A stretch of 64,000 bases of DNA from Temnothorax longispinosus (GCF_030848805.1 NC_092363.1:19376600-19440599); one strand, 5' to 3'. Positions 50,940-64,000 are shown, counted from the stretch's first letter. Numbers and translations: made by a program. Notes: generated by a model not told the origin, from the letters alone.

Positions 50940-51090
50940 GATCGTTCCGCGGGACCGCGCTACAACCCGTGGACGATATAGCGCCGACGATAATAGCGGT
51001 AATCGGAGTCTGCCGCGCTGGTTAATTAGGAGTGCATTTTTGTATTAGTAGCAGATTCTTCGCGGGGTTAGTGGCTGAATATTACTACAC
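50924..51090 (-). other. 5' untranslated part of the same exon
   Basis: The stretch lies between a strong splice acceptor (AG at 51091-51092) and the start codon, so it is the 167-nt untranslated start of the first coding exon. It follows that at least one further 5' exon, and the promoter, lie at higher coordinates. It contains two upstream ATGs, annotated separately. I could not identify the upstream exon. Confidence 0.75.
51026..51037 (-). other. Minimal upstream ORF (3 codons plus stop)
   Basis: On the minus strand the 5' leader reads ATG CAC TCC TAA, giving Met-His-Ser-stop. It ends about 100 nt before the main start, far enough for reinitiation. Its use is not shown by sequence alone. 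Confidence 0.5.
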
Positions 51091-51145
51091 CTGGAAGCAA
51101 AGAGAAAAAAGAAAGTAAAGGTTAGTATTGTTAGTATTGTTAGTG
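51091..51145 (-). promoter_or_regulatory. Splice acceptor with three tandem branch-point motifs
   Basis: On the minus strand a pyrimidine tract ends in TTCCAG just before the first coding exon. Upstream of it are three copies of the yeast-like branch motif in a 9-nt period: TACTAAC at 51121-51127 and 51130-51136, and CACTAAC at 51139-51145. The nearest is about 30-35 nt from the acceptor, a normal spacing. This is strong support that the exon is real and has an upstream intron. Confidence 0.8.
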
Positions 51146-52102
51146 AAATGTATATTTTTATAGTTTATGCAATAATAAGGATTTTGGAAACTTATTACGT
51201 TAGCAAGTTAATACATTATTTGGAGAATATTTAATAAACAATTTGAAAGAAGGAAATTTCACCTTAACGCGTGATTAGTCACTAAAGTAATATATTTATG
51301 CTAAGCCACTCGATATTAATTAATTGACGATTTTCCCTAGCGCGAACAATTTTAGTTGTGCAGGCATTCGATGGTTTAATTAGCTTCTAAATCTTTAGCA
51401 GTGGATCTAATAGTGGCTGGCATGCACGCGCGCGTATTTATTATTCGTTATCGACGCAAGTATATACCTCTCGATACAATATTCGGGGGTGGAGGAGCAG
51501 GAAGAGGCAGCGATAGTCTGTAAGCGCTTCTCTAGACCGCGATTGCTCTCCGCATGCTCGGTAGCTCACGAATGGCCACTATAGCCAATGATGACGATAA
51601 TACTCGATCGTGCGTGACCGAAATGCGGCTGCATCGCAGTCAATGATAATGCGGCCGTCCAATGCATATCGGACGGAGTTCCCGGAAAATTGAAGTTAAA
51701 CACAATGAATAGACGATAGCAACGTTTCACGTTCAGCAAACAACTTCCTCCGAATAAAGAGATTCGCTTCTTGTTACAGTTTCAGCTTTTCTCCCTTTTA
51801 TTCCTGTCCCGTCTTCTAAATAATTTTTACTTTATATTGTTGCTATATTTTCAGTGTTTTTTCAAGTATTCAATATAAATGCTACGTTAATATAAATAAT
51901 ATAAGTTGATCGTGTACGCATATAGTCGTAATACAAGATCACGCAGCTTACTTTGTTACATGTGTTCTAAATGGCTTTGTTTAAGTAAATATAATCTATG
52001 CTAATTCTCTAGGATACAAGAGCACAATGCTTTCATTATAAGCTTCTTTATTTCAATTTCAAATAGCCTTATTAAATATTATATTTTATAATTTTAGAAG
52101 CT

Positions 52103-52104
<2 letters not shown>

Positions 52105-52146
<42 letters not shown>
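52105..52146 (+). repeat. (TA)n microsatellite
   Basis: About 42 bp of TA dinucleotides, 1 kb upstream of the first coding exon. Confidence 0.95.
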
Positions 52147-52150
<4 letters not shown>

Positions 52151-55100
52151 TTATAATATTTTTGTATCATACATTTACATACCTAATAATTGCAAAGCTA
52201 TGTAGTCTAACAGTATTTTTCATAACTTAGGGAGGGCAAGAAACTTTGTTACATTATATGTTTAACGAGAGTTTGTAATATTCCAAATTTAAACGTGGTC
52301 GCATTTATCGTAAATCCAATCGCTTTCATCGTGTTTTTAAAGTATAACTACATTCCCGAGAAAAGTACTTTGGATCATGGGTTTAACGAAGTCTACATTC
52401 AATAGAATTCCGATTTTAATTTGTTGAATAGGCCGGCATGGCGCCGTCAAATCGACGCCGGATCGACAAATCACATTATTGAGCTAAGTCTTTCGATTAC
52501 AGTCATATAATACCGTCTTCCCCCCCCCCCGGCTCCGTTCTCATTGTCAGTCGACGGGACGTATTCGCGATTGAACGCCCACGCGGATCGATCGATAATT
52601 AATTAAACGCGATTGCGGAGAAACGACAAGCGTCGCGCTCCCGGAAGTTTCTATGAGAATACCGACAAGAATACTACCGTCTACCATCTCTCCCGAGTTG
52701 CGGACTTCCTCGAGGAGTGTTTCGCAAACCCGCCGGCTACGACGACGACGTTTGCCTTACATTGTCATATTGCATCCGAAACGGCTGACTCTCTGCCTTT
52801 AATCCTTAATGAATGAGCCGGTATTACGACGTAACTTTAATCGAATAAAGTTTCGATCGTCGTAAGCGTTGATTTGCAGGAATTATGAGACTTACGAAAA
52901 CTCCGTTAGTTGAAGAAAGACACGACTGCGGGGAGATAATCCTATTGTACTGAAAAGTTTTAGACGTTCAAATTATTATTTTCTTCAAAATCTAAAGAAT
53001 AAATAATGTTACAATTCGCGTGGTTCTTTTACGTTAATTCGAAACAAACACGCGATCTACGATATCCTTGCTTTATATCAGTTTGCTTTAAAATAAATGC
53101 AGGTAATATGTCGTAATTGCAGAGCCATTATCAATAATTATTTTTCGATAGTATCGAATAAGCGGTATAACGTGACGAAATGAAGAATATTTAAGCGTTA
53201 AGCGCATCACGCTGATAGGGGGCCGCATTTTCTTCTGAAGTCGATCAATCGCTGACGATCCTCGCGCCGGCTACAAAACCCTCGCTGTTCGTCATAAAAT
53301 TTTCTCTAGCGACTAAACTGGAGTAATAAGTATGACAAGGGCTCAAAGGAGATTGCTGTTCCGCATGCAAATATGATTAGTTCCGGCGCGTAACTTCATT
53401 TGCGTATATTAAAAGCGCGGATAGCTCACTTTATGCAAACGACGACGGGATGGGCGTCGAGAATGAGGGAGGAGGAGCGGGAGGGAACAGGTGGAGAGAG
53501 CTGTTATAGGAGAGATGAAAAGGGTGGGGAAAAAAAAATGTTTCGCAAAGAATTATAAAGAGCGAGAGAAGCTGCATTGGGGGGAAAATAGGGCGACCGG
53601 GCGGAGCGGGGGCGCGAGAAGCGAGAAGAAAAAAGGTGGCATCGTTCTCTGGATCCTGATTGTTGGTCGTTAAATGTCCCGGCCGCGCGCGCTCCACGTT
53701 TTGCACTTAAACGTAACGTAACTTCGTAGAGACAATGGTAATCGCGTGTCACCTGGCGCCGCGACGGCGCGGGCGTCCGCGCAAAATTGCATCGAGCTAT
53801 AAACTCCTCGTATGAAAAAAACAAAGAGACATTATAACTGTGAGAAACGTATCCCTAGTTTGTCCCTGTCACGCCTGACGTTCATTTGTCAAGCGTTCGG
53901 CCCTTCCAACGTAGCAGGGCATGACAGAAACCAAATATGCTTGATACCGGATACACGCGCTTTTTCAAGCCAATGCGGCGAACCTCCGGCGTCCCATTTA
54001 CGCCCATCTCTTTCTCCAGTAACTCAAAATCCGACACGGTGTCATTTGGTGTCGTGTTTATTTGTCACAATGCCCCGCGTCAGAATGACGATAGGCTTTA
54101 ATAAAAATCACGATACAGTTGAGGCCGGGGCGCAGCCATCGTATTTTCTCACTGTACTCGATCCGTATTCTCTTTTTATTGTCAATGTCACGCGAACGAC
54201 AGTGTACGGAAAATTTTCTCCCTTAATGGGAATGTGCCAGACGACTTGGAAAGTGCATCCCGTCCCATCTGCTCCATTCTGTATCGCTCGGACAAAACTC
54301 GGATTTCATAAACGCGAACGGGAACGCGCTGCTGTGGCTCGTCGCGCGTTTGACTCGTCCGTAGCGAGAGCGGAATATCCGACATCGCGACGAGAACACG
54401 GAATTAATCCGCCTCTCGCTTTTTGCTCTCCGCGCTGTCGCGCGTGCGTTTTCTCTGGCGTTTCGCGTCGAGTGGCAACGATTATTGTCGCCGGTAAACG
54501 CACCCTGGCTGCAGCCGGAAACAATTCGGGCCCGCGAACCACCGGATTAGCAAACGCAAGTCCTGCGCCATTCTCTCGGTTCCCGGTTCCCGTCGCGTTT
54601 AAATTCGTCTCCCCTCCCCTCTGAATATGCACGATCGTACGTATGAAACTATTTTGCTTAATGAAGCGCCGTTAAAACTTTCCCCGATAGGAATCCTCGG
54701 AAACCTGCGGGTCTCACCCAGCCCTTCTGTGATTCCCGACTTTGACGTCGGATCCTTCGGACGTCGCCGGCAGATATTCCGAAATTGCGCGCGGCATATC
54801 CCGACTAATAATTCCATCTTGGTATGCGCGGCCATTCGATGCCGGGGAACCCATGACTATAGTAGCACAACATATAAGACAGAGCTCCACATAAAACGTT
54901 TAGAGGTGTATCGATCAATTAGGATTATTCGTCACATCATGATGCGAAGAATAATGTTAAGCAATATTTAATTGATTTGTATTGTAAAATGTATTATGTT
55001 ACACAAAGACACTTTATGTGGCTATGAGAGGTCGATAGAAAACGATGATTAGATCAAGCTAAAGCATTTTTTAAAGACTCGTTACACATGGTAATTGGAT

Positions 55101-55167
55101 TAAGACGTCAAATAAAGAATGACGTTAGCAATTGGATGCTTGCAAAATATTGCCCAAAAATGTATCA

Positions 55168-55188
55168 AGTTCACAAAGGCTTTAGATG
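55168..55188 (+). repeat. 21-nt dispersed repeat, copy 1
   Basis: AGTTCACAAAGGCTTTAGAT plus one more G is identical to 58957-58977, 3.8 kb away in the same orientation. The flanks do not match. Confidence 0.75.
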
Positions 55189-58100
55189 ACAATTTAGATC
55201 ACAGTTGATACATAACGAGAGCATCGAGTGGAGATACCAAGTTTTGGAACGGTTAGCCTTGCGTTACGTTCGGACCAATACCTATTAAATGCTTGCGACA
55301 CATTCGATCTAGGCATCCCGATTACAATCTCACTGTCTCTAATCTCGCGGTCCGCGCCGCGAAAGAATTTAATCCTGTGGGACATCGCCGCGTAAACCTG
55401 CCTTAACAAGTAAAGGACTATGAACGAATATTAAGAGGAAATATTGTGATATTCTGATAAGATAAATATCAAGTCGTAGTTGAAGTTTTTGTCGAGATAC
55501 TTCGATGTTTCGCAAAGGAGAAAGAGGAGGAAATGGAGAATATCGAGAAATATTCGAAAGAAACAAATTAAATTACCTAAGGGCGCTTAACTTCACTTAC
55601 TTCAATTTGCTTGAATAAACAGAGAGTCTTTTACCACAAGTCTCATTTCGCAGAACTCATAGGCGTGCTTTGATCAATTTCGGATGAATTTTTCTCCAGC
55701 AGAAATTTCCATCTTCTTAATTTCCAATTTTAAATGTATGTTGATAATAAATATATGCTTCAAGTTTCTATTAAAATAATATCTTTTAAATTTTTATTAT
55801 AAAATGTAATAAATTAGTCTTACGATTGATCTTTAGTACTTATATATTAAACGCAATGATACTAGTATTATCGAATAAATCGCTGTTTTTTTTTTCTTGT
55901 AACAATTACAGTCAGTAAAAGATAGGTGTCTGGAATCTGTTATTATACTCTTTTCTGGAAATCTTCACACAAGTTTTTATTTTTGCAACAAACATTTAAG
56001 AACAGTTTTTTGACGTTTTGCAGAGTACATCATAGAGATAGCGGCGTCGTCCGTGAACGCAACGGACGATCGAGAATGAAATTGCGTTTTGTAAAGTCTC
56101 GATGGAAAAATAAATAAATAAAATGTGTCCGGTGCGAAAATATTTACAGCCGCGGTTGCGAATATTTGATTCTCATGCGCGACCGAATACCACGCCTCGA
56201 ACGATTTCGTTCGATGGCACACGACGCCGACGCACGGCAATTTTTAGATGCGTATACTAGAAATGAAACTAGATTCGTACGTACATATCGGCAATTTGCC
56301 CACGGAAAAGCCGAATTAGTTCCGGTAAAGATTTGTTTGGCCGCGAGCTATCTAGCGAGATCGATATTCCTGGCAATGACGTTACTGGCAATCGTCGATT
56401 CCGGTACTCCGGTATTCCGGCCTGGATTTTCTCCGGGCGAATGGCAATGAGAGAAAATGAACGTAACGCTACGATGACACGTATTTTTCTGCGTAAGTTC
56501 GTCTGACCGAATTTCCGCGCAACCTTTTGCCGAACGTTCTTTCATGGGGAGTATTTAGAAATTCTGAAAAATGTAAGCTCCCAAATTTGCAAGCTGGTAG
56601 AAAATGTGAAAAAAAAATGTTATACAACTAAACGCATTTATAACGCATGTGATTTTCCATCGGTCGAAAATATGCAAGCGCATCATGTGACAACTACAGT
56701 AACATAAAATTTTCGGCGCAAGGTTTTATTCGAAAATCGCAACGTTGCGGACACATCTGCCGGGATAGTCCATCCGGTTATTCATATAAACAATTTTTAG
56801 CGATTATTCTGTCGCGCAAAATTCTGCCCTACATCGAGAAAAACATTATCAGCTTACGAAGTTTCGGCGCGGCAACTGCATCGGCAGGACGCGGCATCAT
56901 TTTTCGCCCGTTTATTCGACCGTTTGGCACGTCATGACTGATCCGGCGCCCTACCACCCCGCAAATCACCCGCTCTTGTCGCGAATCCCTCCCCGCCTCT
57001 CTCTCCCCCTCTCTCCTCTTCTCTTCCCCGGCGACCAACTCCCGATGGTCCCGTAAAAACTCTTGAATTATTTATGTTTTTTCCGGGAGCCCGCAGTTGC
57101 AGTGCGGGATGCAAATGCATTTTCTTTTTTGCCGTCCCTTTGAATGTTTAATGTCGGCCCGCAAACAGAACACGGCCCTCCTTCTCATTCACTCCCTCTC
57201 CTCTCTCTCAGTCGCCATCAGTTTCCATCTCCCTCTCCTCTCAGTCGGTCAGCGAGACGTGGAGAAGCAAGACCGGACAAAGGTAAATGAGGTGAAGAAA
57301 GTTGCCGTGGAAGAACATGAAGAAGATAAGAGATTGTAATAATAAAGGAATTTATAAGAGAGGAATTATATCGTGGCTGAGAAGAATTTGTGTGTGTCAA
57401 GTAAGATATTAATGCAATACCAATCATTACAATTGCAAAGCTTAACAAGTGAAATAATATAAAATTAATAAGTAATAAATGAAAAATGTTAAATTTTAAT
57501 ATTCCTGAGATATAAACATCTATTTAACGAGAAAGATACGGTTATTTTAAAAATTCTCTTTTTTTATACCAAAAAATCAAACGGAAAAAATCTTAAAGAA
57601 AAGTGTTTAAGTTACTGCTTGAAGAAAATAAGATTTTTCTCTGGCATTACGTAAAAGTTTCATGTTATTATATTCTATACTATATTACATGAAAATATTT
57701 GCAGAATATCTCATTGAAATTAGATAAATGATAAAATAAGGACTACATATGCGTAGCGCATATGTATGTATGAAAATAAGCGCGTTTAAATCCTTTTGTT
57801 TTTCTTACTAATGTTACAGCAAGTATAAACTTAAAAGACAGAGCAGGCGACAGAGAAAGAGAAGGTTAAAGGCGTCAGGAGAAGGTTAGATGAGAGAGCA
57901 GGCATAGGTGAAATCGATTTTAGCCGGCTGGTGCACCGACCTATCGCGCGCGTCTCGAAAGTTACGTATTAGGTGCTTCAGCCGTAATGGGCGCAATCAA
58001 ACGTTAGGATTACCAGGCGAGGAGAGTGGAGTGAGGGGAGGTGGCGGAACGGTTGAAAAGGGTTGCCTTGCAGTTTCAGGTGCATAAATGAACTTCCAGT

Positions 58101-58956
58101 TGCATAAGAACATGTGCACCTGCAGTGGCACTAACGTCCAACCATATGAGAACTATATAACGGTGTTAGTATGTTTTGTTTGCTAATAAAAACAAAGCTA
58201 TGATGGCGAGTCCAACGCAATCGACCTCCTCGTCTCGAGAACTAATGCCAATTACTTTCGCTACACCACCTTCCTCCAGAACTGTTTTAATTGTCAGTCA
58301 ATTGAGAGAGCAGCTTGGTAACTAAATTCCAGAGCTGAAATTTCGCTGAGTAAAATCCATTTCAAATTATAATTAGCGAATAAGATTATATTTCGTATGC
58401 GTTTCTAATTTCGGACACATTGATATTTCGAGAGATGTTTTTCTCATAAAACTAATAATAACTGCAGTTTGAAGAATCTCTTCTCAAAAATATTACTATT
58501 ATTATTCTGTGACACGTATATATGCTGTGCAAAGATGACGTTGCAAACATTTTCGTAAGATGAACTACTGCGGGGTGCGCAATTGCGCGGTATTGGCGAG
58601 AGATCAGCAATTTGACGTCACCGCAGCGTCACGTGATAAAGCATGTGTGGACAGAATTACGAACGTCTTTCTCCTAATTTTTAGCTTTATCACGTCCTCC
58701 CGGGTTTATCAACATAAATACACGCCCGGACTCTCGTCGTATAATACGGTCGCCAGACCATATAATGTTCGAAAATATGCCGCGCCCGACATTTTCGTTC
58801 TTGCGCGTCACTGCCCTTGCAATCTCTTTTCCCCTTTCTCAGTATAAGCGTCAACATATTACACACCACCACCACCACGTTGCCCACCGATCTAATTTTA
58901 AAAAAGAACGTTCCACAGTTTGGTACAGCTCGCCACATCTTATTGTTTCAGCACAA

Positions 58957-58977
58957 AGTTCACAAAGGCTTTAGATG
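58957..58977 (+). repeat. 21-nt dispersed repeat, copy 2
   Basis: Exact partner of 55168-55188. A chance 21-mer match within 64 kb is very unlikely, so a decayed shared element or short target sequence is probable. Confidence 0.75.
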
Positions 58978-61900
58978 GTATCGGTGTTATTTTCGTGAGA
59001 AAATATTGCGAAATTTTATTTTTATAAGAGAGTTATATGTATAGTCATAGAGAAACACCGTACGCTTTTCAGCAAAAATTTTTACGGACCACATCCTAGA
59101 AAACTGAAACATTGCCATCTCTGCCATCGCAAGAACGCTCCTATGAGAATAATCATTTCAAGATTGCTTCTAAGATTGCGTCTGTGCTACTCATAAATGT
59201 TAACGCGAGCGCGCTAAGAAACACTAGGAATCGCCATCTTATTCTTATCGTAGTAATGCTTTTAGGTGCATGGACGTTGCGCTTTCAGCTGCGCGAGTAG
59301 AGAAACCCGGGCCTTCGATAGCCAGCCGTATTGTCGAGAACACACGAGTGTGCATTACTGCAGATAAAAATATATAATGTGTCCTCAAACTGCAAGTCCA
59401 CTATTAATTCTTGTCTGTGACCTCAATTTGCCTTAATCAAGATATGTTAATTTAATTTTCTTTATAATCAAATAATCACAGATATCGACACAGATATCGA
59501 ATTTAACTATGTTTCAATTCTGGTCAAAGTTAACCGAAAGGAAACATACATCGTGTGTCGTCCATTTACATCTCCGAAAGACCAATTCGCCTAGGTCCTC
59601 TAATTCACCATGTTAAATGACTCCGCAGCGACATAGTTGACATTGAAACGGCCACTATTTTTCTCGGTTTCGTCTGAGACGAAACCATGGTAGCTCACAC
59701 AGCAGCTCCGCGGGACACCCTGTACACACACAGCTCGCACACTCTGAATGAGGCAGGTTGCCGCGCATTGTGTACGTGGCTGTTAGGCTGCCCCCGGTAT
59801 GGCCCTTCTGCGTCCAGCAGGAGCCCACAGTACACCCTCGAGGGCACTTTGGTGCTCGTGCAGCGTCTCGGCCGGAAGGACTTTCACGTGGAACGACAAC
59901 GCCGCCCACCCTCACCCCCGTTCGCCTATTTTTCTCCGCTCTCCTCTTCTCGCGCTCGACGTGCCCCTCTTCTCTCTCTTTTTCTCTCAGCGCAGTTAAA
60001 TAAATACTTAAATAAAAAGAAAAAAAAATACGGTCCTTCCGTGTCTCCTTGCTCCTTCCCGAAGCGGAGGACCATTTCGCTGGAAAGCATATTATTACCC
60101 CCTCCCTCGATCCTCAACCCGCGTCGCTTATCATTTACGTAACACCCCTGACTTATGACGCTCCTTCTGCCACTAAAAGGTTTACCTCATCTAGCGTTGT
60201 TGAGGAGATGCAATGAGGCGACTAGATATAGATACTTCACTACTCCATTACTTACATAAAGTAAAATATTATTTCTAAATAAGTGGAAAGAGAAAGAGAG
60301 AAAGAGAAAACATTAAAAAAAGATATTTTTCACATCTAAATGTACATATACAAGTAAAAGATTGGTTATTTAATTATATCGTAATAAGAGTTTCTTTATG
60401 TTTGGAATTATTATATATTAATGTTGAATTTATTTAATTTAGAATTAAGTTAATAAATTTCCAAGTTAATAAAATTAGTTGAATTTATGATAGGATGTTC
60501 CTAATATTATTACTCTGATATATGTACTAAATATATATTACTAATATGCAAGATATGTGTATTTTTATATGTGCTAGTATTTAATGTATTAGAAATTTCA
60601 TTAGAAAATATCAATTACAGTGTGCTAAATATGCCTACAAATGTAGATAAAACTATCCCAACATAGAATCCAAACACATCTATATCTAGATTGTTAATAA
60701 TACTAATCCCGTGCTAGAAGAGAAATCTCTTTTGTGTTGCAATTAAGTGCAATTTAGACGACTAAAAGCCGTTCGAAGAGCGTCGATTTTTCTCTTTCGT
60801 TTTTTCGTTTTACTGACCGGCGAATGTTGTTTCTCCGCCAACTTCCTTTCGCCCTTCGTAATTCGGTTTTCCACGGTCCAGTTAATAAAGATCGAACATC
60901 AACAGTGCAGAACAAACACAATTATCCCACGGACCTTCGAAAACGATCACGAGATTTTTCGAGTCGCACGAGAAACTCTCAGTTTTCACCCGTTTCTAAC
61001 AAAATTGACAAGTAGAGAAATATGTACCTTTGAGAATTACTCTGATTTCTTAATGTTATCTTGTTATCTAAAATTGTTTTAAAAGTAAATACATTTTTCT
61101 TAATTATCAAGATATTTAAATTAGAGGAAAATCATAATTTTTCTTAGCCACCCAGTCAGTCAATCAAAACTATTATATATAGATAAAAAACATTTAAATA
61201 TATAGTTCTCATATTCTATAAATAGTTTCAAATAGCACGACTAATAGTACTCTTCATTGCAATTTCCTGCGGAGTGACGCTATTTCGGATTAACTTGGAC
61301 GGCACCGTTAATCGAGATTCCATCAAGCCGCGCCGCCGCAGTATAAACATCCGGTTAATCGCGCATAACATTATCGTGGGGAAAAAATACAGTCCAAGGA
61401 GGGTGTGCTTAAGCCGAGGGAGCTTCATCATCGAGTTGCGAGAGAAGAGTTTCGTGCATAATACGAATTTATCGATCATCGCGGCCTTTCAGTCTGAAAG
61501 TTCGTTTCCAACGAAAGAGAAAAAAAACCTACAAAAAGATGAAAAAAAGAAAGGCGAACTGAATTATGAAATTTCAGAACGGCTGGAAAGAAGGATCTTG
61601 CGTAAGCGAGGCGACGAGGGGAAAGCAGGATCGGTTTACGCCAAACCCGCTCGGCGAAAAGACTGCAAAGATAGCAGACAGGAGATAAAGAAAAAAGAAA
61701 GAGGAAGAGAGTGTGTGTACGCTGTTCAGAACGACGCATTCAGACAACTCTATCCTCGGGATTTTTCCCTCTATGTGCATTTACGGCCTCTCATCGCGTT
61801 TTATCCGCGCCTTCCTCTCTCCTTCTCCCTCCTCGCCTCTCTTTCTTTTTATATGGAAATGCTAAATTACAAAAATAACGGAAGCGGTTTAAATTTCTCA

Positions 61901-62779
61901 ACTTTTCAGTTTAAAGAGGGCTGTCGTATTTACAGCTTTCAATACAGAAAGATATATCGCTTAAATTAAATATAATAACTAGCGTAAAGGATGAGGTATA
62001 ATCTCTCTTTTAGCTATATCAAATGCAAGGTTTGACAAGTGAAGAGCCAACAACATCCCCGAATGAATTTCATAAATAAAAAAGCCTAACAAAACTGTCA
62101 AATATGCAGAATGTATAGCTAACAACACAATACTGATATTTTTTTGTGATAACTTCATTTTGCATTGAAAAAGGAGGAGAATTAAACAGTCCTGGACTTA
62201 TCTGAAGAAGAGACGTGGATAAAGCTGATCGGGAGAAGAGAGATCGCGAGATAAAACGATAGGGCGTCACCGGTTGGGGTTTACGACAAAGAGGGGGCTT
62301 GATAAAAGCGGGCGAGATAAAAGTGCTGGTGGCAGCAAGTGCGACCGAAAAAAAGCTTTCTCTTCCGTGCCGCGATCCATCCCCGCATAATTAATCAGTT
62401 TCGTGGGGCAGTAATTACGTGTGTTTCCGCGCGATCGCCCGGATGGTTTTCGCGGGAAAAAGAAACAAGGGAATGAAGACGAGAAGGGCGGAAAAGGAGA
62501 AAAAAAGATAGAACAGCCCGTGGCAAGGAATAGGTAGTACGCTTCGAGGAAAGATAGGGTAGAGGGGAGGAGGGAAGAGAGTAAAGAGATGGTGGCTGCA
62601 AGGATGCAGTTTTTTCAATTCGCCGCAAACAACGTGCAGTCGATAAAATCTGCATTATTCTGCACCGCGCCGCGCCGTGCCGGTTCGTTAGTATTATATA
62701 CGTTGTTAGACGAGATTATGCTCCCGGAGAGAGGATGGTAGATTTACTGGACTTATTTAGAAGTGATTATGTAGACCGG

Positions 62780-62828
62780 AAGAGAGAGATAGAGAGAGAG
62801 AGAGAGGAGGAGGAGGAGGAGGAGGAGA
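62780..62828 (+). repeat. Compound (AG)n-(GGA)n microsatellite
   Basis: AG units change directly into GGA triplets, then return to AG. Confidence 0.9.
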
Positions 62829-64000
62829 GAGACGTCTAGTTTCTCATCCCTGCTAATAAACAACCGCTATTAACATTATATCTGGGGAATTCTAAACTTT
62901 TCCTCGTCGCCTCCACCTCCCCCCTCCCTTTTGCGGATTCTACACGAAGTTTATATTCAGAATTTTCAGCGTGCACAGCAACGTTAGAGTATCTGAATTT
63001 TATTCGTTTAAAATAATGCAATGAAAGATTAAATATGTAAAATAATGCAATGAAAAATTAAATATGTAAATAGATTAGTAATGTTTGAGAGAGATACGTA
63101 AATCTATCACTTTATTTGCAATTTTATTTCTATTCTTGTCAGGTCTTCGATGCGTGTATTTTGTTGCGTTGAAATGATTGCAAATTCATAAGTATGACCG
63201 AGAATCTATTTTGAGATTTGTTTCCTATTTCATATCTCGTAGAAATTATTATTAAGAGATTGATAATAAATTAATTAAAGTGTTACCGCGCTTAATTCTA
63301 TTGGTGGTGGTATTCTTATCAGGAATTTGAACTAAGATCTCATTCATATATAATTGCATCTCATAATACATCTCATAATGCATTCACATAATACATCAGT
63401 GCATACTACTAGGTGTTTCGAAATAGAAACTTTACTCAAAATTGTGTAAAATATTGATAGCAACATCATGTAGGACATTAATAATAATAGCTACAAATCT
63501 ATAAAAATACAATATCATAATAGCACCACGTTTGCGCGGTTTATAAATGATTATCGTTACGTGTTAGAGTTTCCTAAGAGATCGATTCTGCATACATCAA
63601 GCGGGTGGAATCAGCAAGTAAAAGCGACGACGTTATCTCTACGACACACGTAAATTGCATGTGCGTAATAATTAATCAGGCTGATAAACGCATCTACGAA
63701 AACGAACATTTTCTTCGGAATTTCGCGCGTCAACTTCGAAACGGAACTGCGCTCGTTTGCTCATTTCAATTCTTTTTTCTCGTGCGTATACACGTCTCGG
63801 AGTTTTATTGAAAACGGCCAATCGTTCGGCGCCGCTGTAAAATTCTTCTCTCTCGCATTAAAATCGTAAAACCGGACGTGCGTTGAGATTGCGGCGCGAA
63901 GCGCCATAAAGCGTTACCGACATCCCTGAATTACGACTAGTCTCGCCGGACATCGACCCGGCCGCGATTCTCTTCCGGCTTGATCCAGCGATTTCTACCA

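Larger units (their letters stand above)
51146..64000. other. Upstream or intergenic DNA without a firm gene
   Basis: The 5' exon and promoter of the minus-strand gene should lie here or beyond, but no donor-plus-leader pair stands out. A GC-rich patch at 54.0-54.6 kb gives a 270-codon plus frame, and 61.3-62.0 kb gives a 231-codon plus frame; neither shows a domain. C-runs occur at 52521-52530. Two tandem pyrimidine-CAG tracts at 57.2 kb precede a short candidate exon (see findings). Confidence 0.45.

Noticed and set aside
53812..54624. 270-codon plus-strand frame
   Set aside because: No domain, poor start context, antisense frames also open, and strong CpG/GC bias. Read as chance.
59655..59915. 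Minus-strand Cys-rich frame with KCPRGCTVGSCWTQKG, recalling the Wnt CKCHG-SGSCTVKTCW motif
   Set aside because: The match is only CTV..CW plus loose flanks. The CKCHG core is missing, no other Wnt exon lies nearby and the splice signals are poor. Probably chance in a GC-rich patch.
61274..61969. 231-codon plus-strand frame
   Set aside because: Lys/Glu-rich middle comes from purine-rich low-complexity DNA. No domain or splice support.

Overview
The window reads as nuclear DNA from an insect. Hymenoptera, probably an ant, is my inference; there is no species-level proof. The reasons are AT-rich non-coding DNA broken by CpG-dense GC-rich islands, many GA/CT microsatellites, abundant small foldback (MITE-like) elements, and spliceosomal signals with TACTAAC branch points. 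I see no bacterial, viral or plasmid genes and no tRNA, rRNA or CRISPR. Most open frames of 60-290 codons look like chance frames or antisense shadows.

Gene content is sparse. The only gene I can firmly support is on the minus strand. A large first coding exon (acceptor at 51091-51092, coding 50923 down to 49564) encodes 453 residues of a Tyr/Glu/Ser-rich, disordered-looking N-terminal domain. It ends in a single hydrophobic segment (about residues 430-451) preceded by basic residues, so the predicted topology is type II, cytoplasm first. The exon ends in phase 1 at a GTGAGT donor. About 18 kb further on, on the same strand, lies a 36-nt microexon (31670-31705) with near-ideal TACTAAC, polypyrimidine-CAG and GTAAGT signals. 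It is phase 1 to phase 1, so it fits the big exon in frame. The two probably belong to one long gene whose remaining exons lie downstream (below 31670 or outside the window). I do not recognise the family.

Region by region: 1-8298 is AT-rich with GC-rich islands and no recognisable gene. 8299-12347 is a repeat nest: a 3.8-kb imperfect inverted repeat (arms 8479-10216 and 10431-12271) with at least six small hairpin elements inside or at its edge. Both arms keep matching splice-like signals in head-to-head orientation. 12348-31669 is non-coding or intronic, with three isolated hairpins (15843, 19461, 21672), microsatellites and a 120-codon Met-poor open frame at 29839-30201. 31706-49563 is the inferred intron. 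51091-64000 is upstream or intergenic sequence with microsatellites and a few weak candidates.

The most unusual structure is the inverted-repeat nest. Hairpins of at least four types have inserted into an inverted duplication, some at matching places in the two arms. Two of them share a conserved core that differs by transitions while their stems differ completely but stay self-complementary.
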